From NCBI GenBank assembly GCA_029571495.1, contig JAKPSO010000341.1, forward strand, positions 1-15,355: a stretch of 15,355 bases of DNA, in the 5' to 3' direction. Source of the stretch: Pseudomonadota bacterium (lineage in GTDB: Bacteria; Pseudomonadota; Gammaproteobacteria; Burkholderiales; Casimicrobiaceae). This document shows, piece after piece, positions 13,328 through 15,355 of the stretch (within the stretch, counting starts at the first letter, position 1; each line of letters starts with the position of its first letter). The notes under the pieces are model-generated. The model worked only from the letters and a program-made list of their open reading frames with translations, was not told where the DNA came from and ran no database searches. The position numbers were made by a program, and so were the translations under genes.

Positions 13328-14473
13328 ATGAAATCAGTCTCATCGTTCGCGCTCACCGCGCTCGCTTCCATCGCGGTCACGCTGTCGGGTTGCAGCACGC
13401 TCGACAGCCTGAACCCATTTGAATCGAAGCGCGTTGAGTACAAGTCCGCGCAGTCCGGGCCGTCGCTGGAGATTCCGCCGGACTTGACGCCGCCGAAATA
13501 CGATGACCGCTACAGGGCCGGTACCGCAACGCTCTCCGGCGTCAACGCGGCCAATCGTTCAGCGGTGCTTTCCGGCGCCGGTGGTGTGTTGCCGGTGGTG
13601 TCGGGCATGCGCGTTGAGCGCGCGGGCACCGAACGTTGGCTCGTAGTTCCGGGAACCGTCGAAGCGAACTTCCCGCGCATTCGCGAATTCTGGTCGAGCA
13701 TGAACTTGACGCTCGTTGTCGATGACGCGCGCGTCGGACTGATGGAAACGGATTGGGCAGAGAACCGCGCGCGCATTTCCGACGACGTGATCCGCCGCAC
13801 TATCGGCAAAGTATTTGACAGCCTTTACTCGACGGGTACCCGCGACAAGTACCGCACGCGTGTTGAGCGTGGCGCCAACGGCACGACTGAGATTTACATC
13901 AGCCACCGCGGCCTCGAAGAGAAGAACGTCGGCAGCCAAGTCTCGCCGAGCTTCCGTTGGGAGCCGCGCAAGAGCGAGCCTGAGTTCGAAGCGGAAGTCC
14001 TGTATCGCATGATGCAATACCTCGGCGCGCCGAAAGATCAGGCCGCGCAAGTGGCGCAAGCCGCCGTCGCTCCCGCTGCCGCGACCGCAGCGCGCGTGGA
14101 TCAGGCAACGATCGTGAAGAACGGCAACGTTTCGAGCTTGACTGTGAACGACAACTTTGACCGTGCATGGCGTCGCGTTGGCCTCGCGCTCGATCGCGTG
14201 GGCTTCACTGTCGTGGATCGTGACCGCGCAGCCGGTACCTACTTCGTGCGCTACGCCGATCCAGAGAATATCGCCAAGAGCGAACCAGGCATTCTGGACA
14301 AGCTCAAGTTTTGGTCTTCCGATACGGGTAAAGACGGCACCGAGCAGTACCGCATTACCGTCAAAGAAAACGGTGGCAAATCTGACGTGACCGTTCTCGA
14401 TAAGGCCGGACAGCCTGACGCCACGGAAATTGGTACGCGCATCGTGACGTTGCTTCACCAGCAGCTTCGGTAG
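13328..14473 (+). CDS. bamC: Outer membrane assembly lipoprotein BamC
   Basis: BamC (NlpB) is a lipoprotein of the BAM complex that folds beta-barrel proteins into the outer membrane. This protein has 381 residues, slightly longer than E. coli BamC. It has a signal peptide with lipobox LSGC (Cys22), then an unstructured BamD-binding type region including SLEIPPDLTPPKYDDRY (46-62). Two helix-grip domains follow at about 95-235 and 265-381, joined by an Ala-rich linker (about 238-258). CAGGA before the ATG is a good ribosome binding site. The dapA-bamC order is typical of proteobacteria. Confidence 0.94.
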   Translation: MKSVSSFALTALASIAVTLSGCSTLDSLNPFESKRVEYKSAQSGPSLEIPPDLTPPKYDDRYRAGTATLSGVNAANRSAVLSGAGGVLPVVSGMRVERAGTERWLVVPGTVEANFPRIREFWSSMNLTLVVDDARVGLMETDWAENRARISDDVIRRTIGKVFDSLYSTGTRDKYRTRVERGANGTTEIYISHRGLEEKNVGSQVSPSFRWEPRKSEPEFEAEVLYRMMQYLGAPKDQAAQVAQAAVAPAAATAARVDQATIVKNGNVSSLTVNDNFDRAWRRVGLALDRVGFTVVDRDRAAGTYFVRYADPENIAKSEPGILDKLKFWSSDTGKDGTEQYRITVKENGGKSDVTVLDKAGQPDATEIGTRIVTLLHQQLR

Positions 14474-14486
14474 TCTCGACCGCAAC

Positions 14487-15251
14487 GTGCGCTTCGCAAG
14501 TTTAGGAAGCGGCAGCGAAGGCAACGCGCTCGTCGTGCAGGCGAGCGGCACCACGATCATGATCGACTGCGGTTTCGGCATCCGCGAAACCGTCGCGCGT
14601 TGCGCACGCATCGGTGTCGACGTTGGGGCCATTGACGCCATCGTGATCACCCACGAGCACGGCGACCATGTTGGCGGCGCGCCGCGGCTCGCGCGTCGAT
14701 TCGACATTCCTGTTTGGCTAACCTTTGGCACGCTGGCCGCGACTGAGTCACGCTGGGAGGGCTGTACCCTGCGCGGTTTCGATTCGCACGACGCCTTCGT
14801 CGTCGGCGACATTGAAGTGCGACCGTTTCCGGTGCCACATGACGCGCGTGAACCGGCACAGATGACCGTGACCGATGGTGAGCGGCGCTTGGGTGTGTTG
14901 ACCGATGTCGGCGAATCAACGCCGTTTATCGAAGCCTCGCTTGCCGACTGCGACGCGCTTTTTCTCGAAGCCAATCATTGCGAAACAATGCTTGCGCATT
15001 CGCGCTATCCCGCCGGGCTGAAAGCACGCATCGCCAGCCGTTTCGGGCACCTGTCGAACCGGGCTTCGAGTGAGCTGCTGCGCGCCATCGCGAGCCCCAA
15101 ATTGCAGCACGTTGTTGCCGCGCACTTAAGTCGTGAGAACAACACCGCGGCGCTCGCGCAAGCCGCATTCGCGGAGGCGCTCGGCGCAGCGATAGGCGAC
15201 GTCAAAGTCGCGACACAGGACTTTGGGCTGGAATGGGTGGAGATTGCGTGA
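14487..15251 (+). CDS. MBL-fold metallo-hydrolase (YycJ/WalJ-like)
   Basis: This 254-residue metallo-beta-lactamase fold protein has the metal ligands THEHGDH (H56, H58, D60, H61), H118 in PVPHDA, D140 in GVLTDVGE, and H213 in AAHLSRENN. The opening RFASLGSGSEGNALVV is characteristic of the YycJ/PhnP-like group (COG1235), proposed phosphodiesterases or nucleases. The substrate cannot be read from the sequence. The GTG start is 13 bp after bamC with no visible ribosome binding site. It is the usual neighbour of dapA-bamC in Burkholderiales. The stop overlaps the GTG of the following ORF. Confidence 0.92.
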   Translation: MRFASLGSGSEGNALVVQASGTTIMIDCGFGIRETVARCARIGVDVGAIDAIVITHEHGDHVGGAPRLARRFDIPVWLTFGTLAATESRWEGCTLRGFDSHDAFVVGDIEVRPFPVPHDAREPAQMTVTDGERRLGVLTDVGESTPFIEASLADCDALFLEANHCETMLAHSRYPAGLKARIASRFGHLSNRASSELLRAIASPKLQHVVAAHLSRENNTAALAQAAFAEALGAAIGDVKVATQDFGLEWVEIA

Positions 15252-15355
15252 GCGCCGTTGTCGACGCGGTCTCCGGATTCTCGCATATGGCTTTTTCGCA
15301 TGAAGCGCTGTCAGATAAAGCTTTGAACACCAAATATATTAAAGTCGACATCTCA
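15248..15355 (+). CDS. Start of an unidentified ORF, cut by the right edge
   Basis: An open frame of 36 codons runs to the window edge. GTG at 15248 overlaps the MBL gene stop (GTGA) and has GGTGGAG at good distance, so it looks like a coupled start. An in-frame ATG at 15287 is an alternative, giving MAFSHEALSDKALNTKYIKV. I do not recognise the product. The second half is A+T richer than its neighbours, with AAA, ATT and TAT codons. Too little is visible for a function. Confidence 0.5.
   Translation, partial: MSAVVDAVSGFSHMAFSHEALSDKALNTKYIKVDIS

Noticed and set aside
13559..14974. 471-codon minus-strand open frame antisense to bamC and the MBL gene
   Set aside because: It mirrors two well-identified genes, the product is rich in Arg, Ser and Thr without recognisable domains, and long antisense frames are common in GC-rich DNA.
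5508..15251. Possibility of a defence island or mobile element within the operons
   Set aside because: All genes except the edge ORF belong to recognisable housekeeping, secretion or envelope families. There is no integrase, transposase, toxin or restriction gene.

Overview
The window looks like chromosomal DNA of a GC-rich betaproteobacterium of Burkholderiales type. The basis is gene content and order: mltG-tmk-holB-pilZ-tatD-ankyrin on one strand, a dapA-bamC-metallo-beta-lactamase block, an AccA of proteobacterial type, and a type II secretion (T2SS) operon. No genus can be named from the sequence alone. No rRNA, tRNA, CRISPR array, insertion sequence or prophage was seen.

Left part (1-2542): the 5' portion of accA runs off the left edge on the minus strand, preceded by a small four-helix membrane protein gene. 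Next is a divergent pair: a small Trp-rich TIGR02450-type protein (minus) and a secreted alpha-helical protein with three twin-cysteine repeats (plus). A DUF3309 mini membrane protein follows, apparently carrying a C-terminal run-on tail.

Middle minus-strand part (2543-6954): a tightly packed T2SS operon, transcribed gspG-I-J-K-L-M-N, with ATGA stop/start overlaps at four junctions. It supplies the major pseudopilin (G), three minor pseudopilins (I, J, K), the inner-membrane platform proteins L and M, and N. There is no gspH between G and I, and gspC, D, E and F are not in the window. GspL and GspM are short.

Right part (7029-15355): divergently from gspG, a plus-strand housekeeping operon runs mltG (peptidoglycan lytic transglycosylase), tmk (thymidylate kinase), holB (clamp-loader delta'), a PilZ protein, tatD (metal-dependent DNase) and an exported ankyrin protein. 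An NlpC/P60 peptidase gene faces it convergently, four bases apart. Divergent from that gene is dapA, then bamC, an MBL-fold hydrolase and the beginning of an unidentified ORF at the right edge.

The most interesting regulatory observation is a repeated arrangement. accA, gspG and nlpC each have a -10-like hexamer (TAAAAT, TATAAT, TAGAAT) ending exactly 7 nt before the ATG, with no Shine-Dalgarno sequence. This suggests leaderless mRNAs. The gspI GTG start also sits exactly in the three-base loop of a perfect 6-bp inverted repeat at the end of gspG. The rest is mostly ordinary housekeeping content, and I see no convincing new defence or mobile system.
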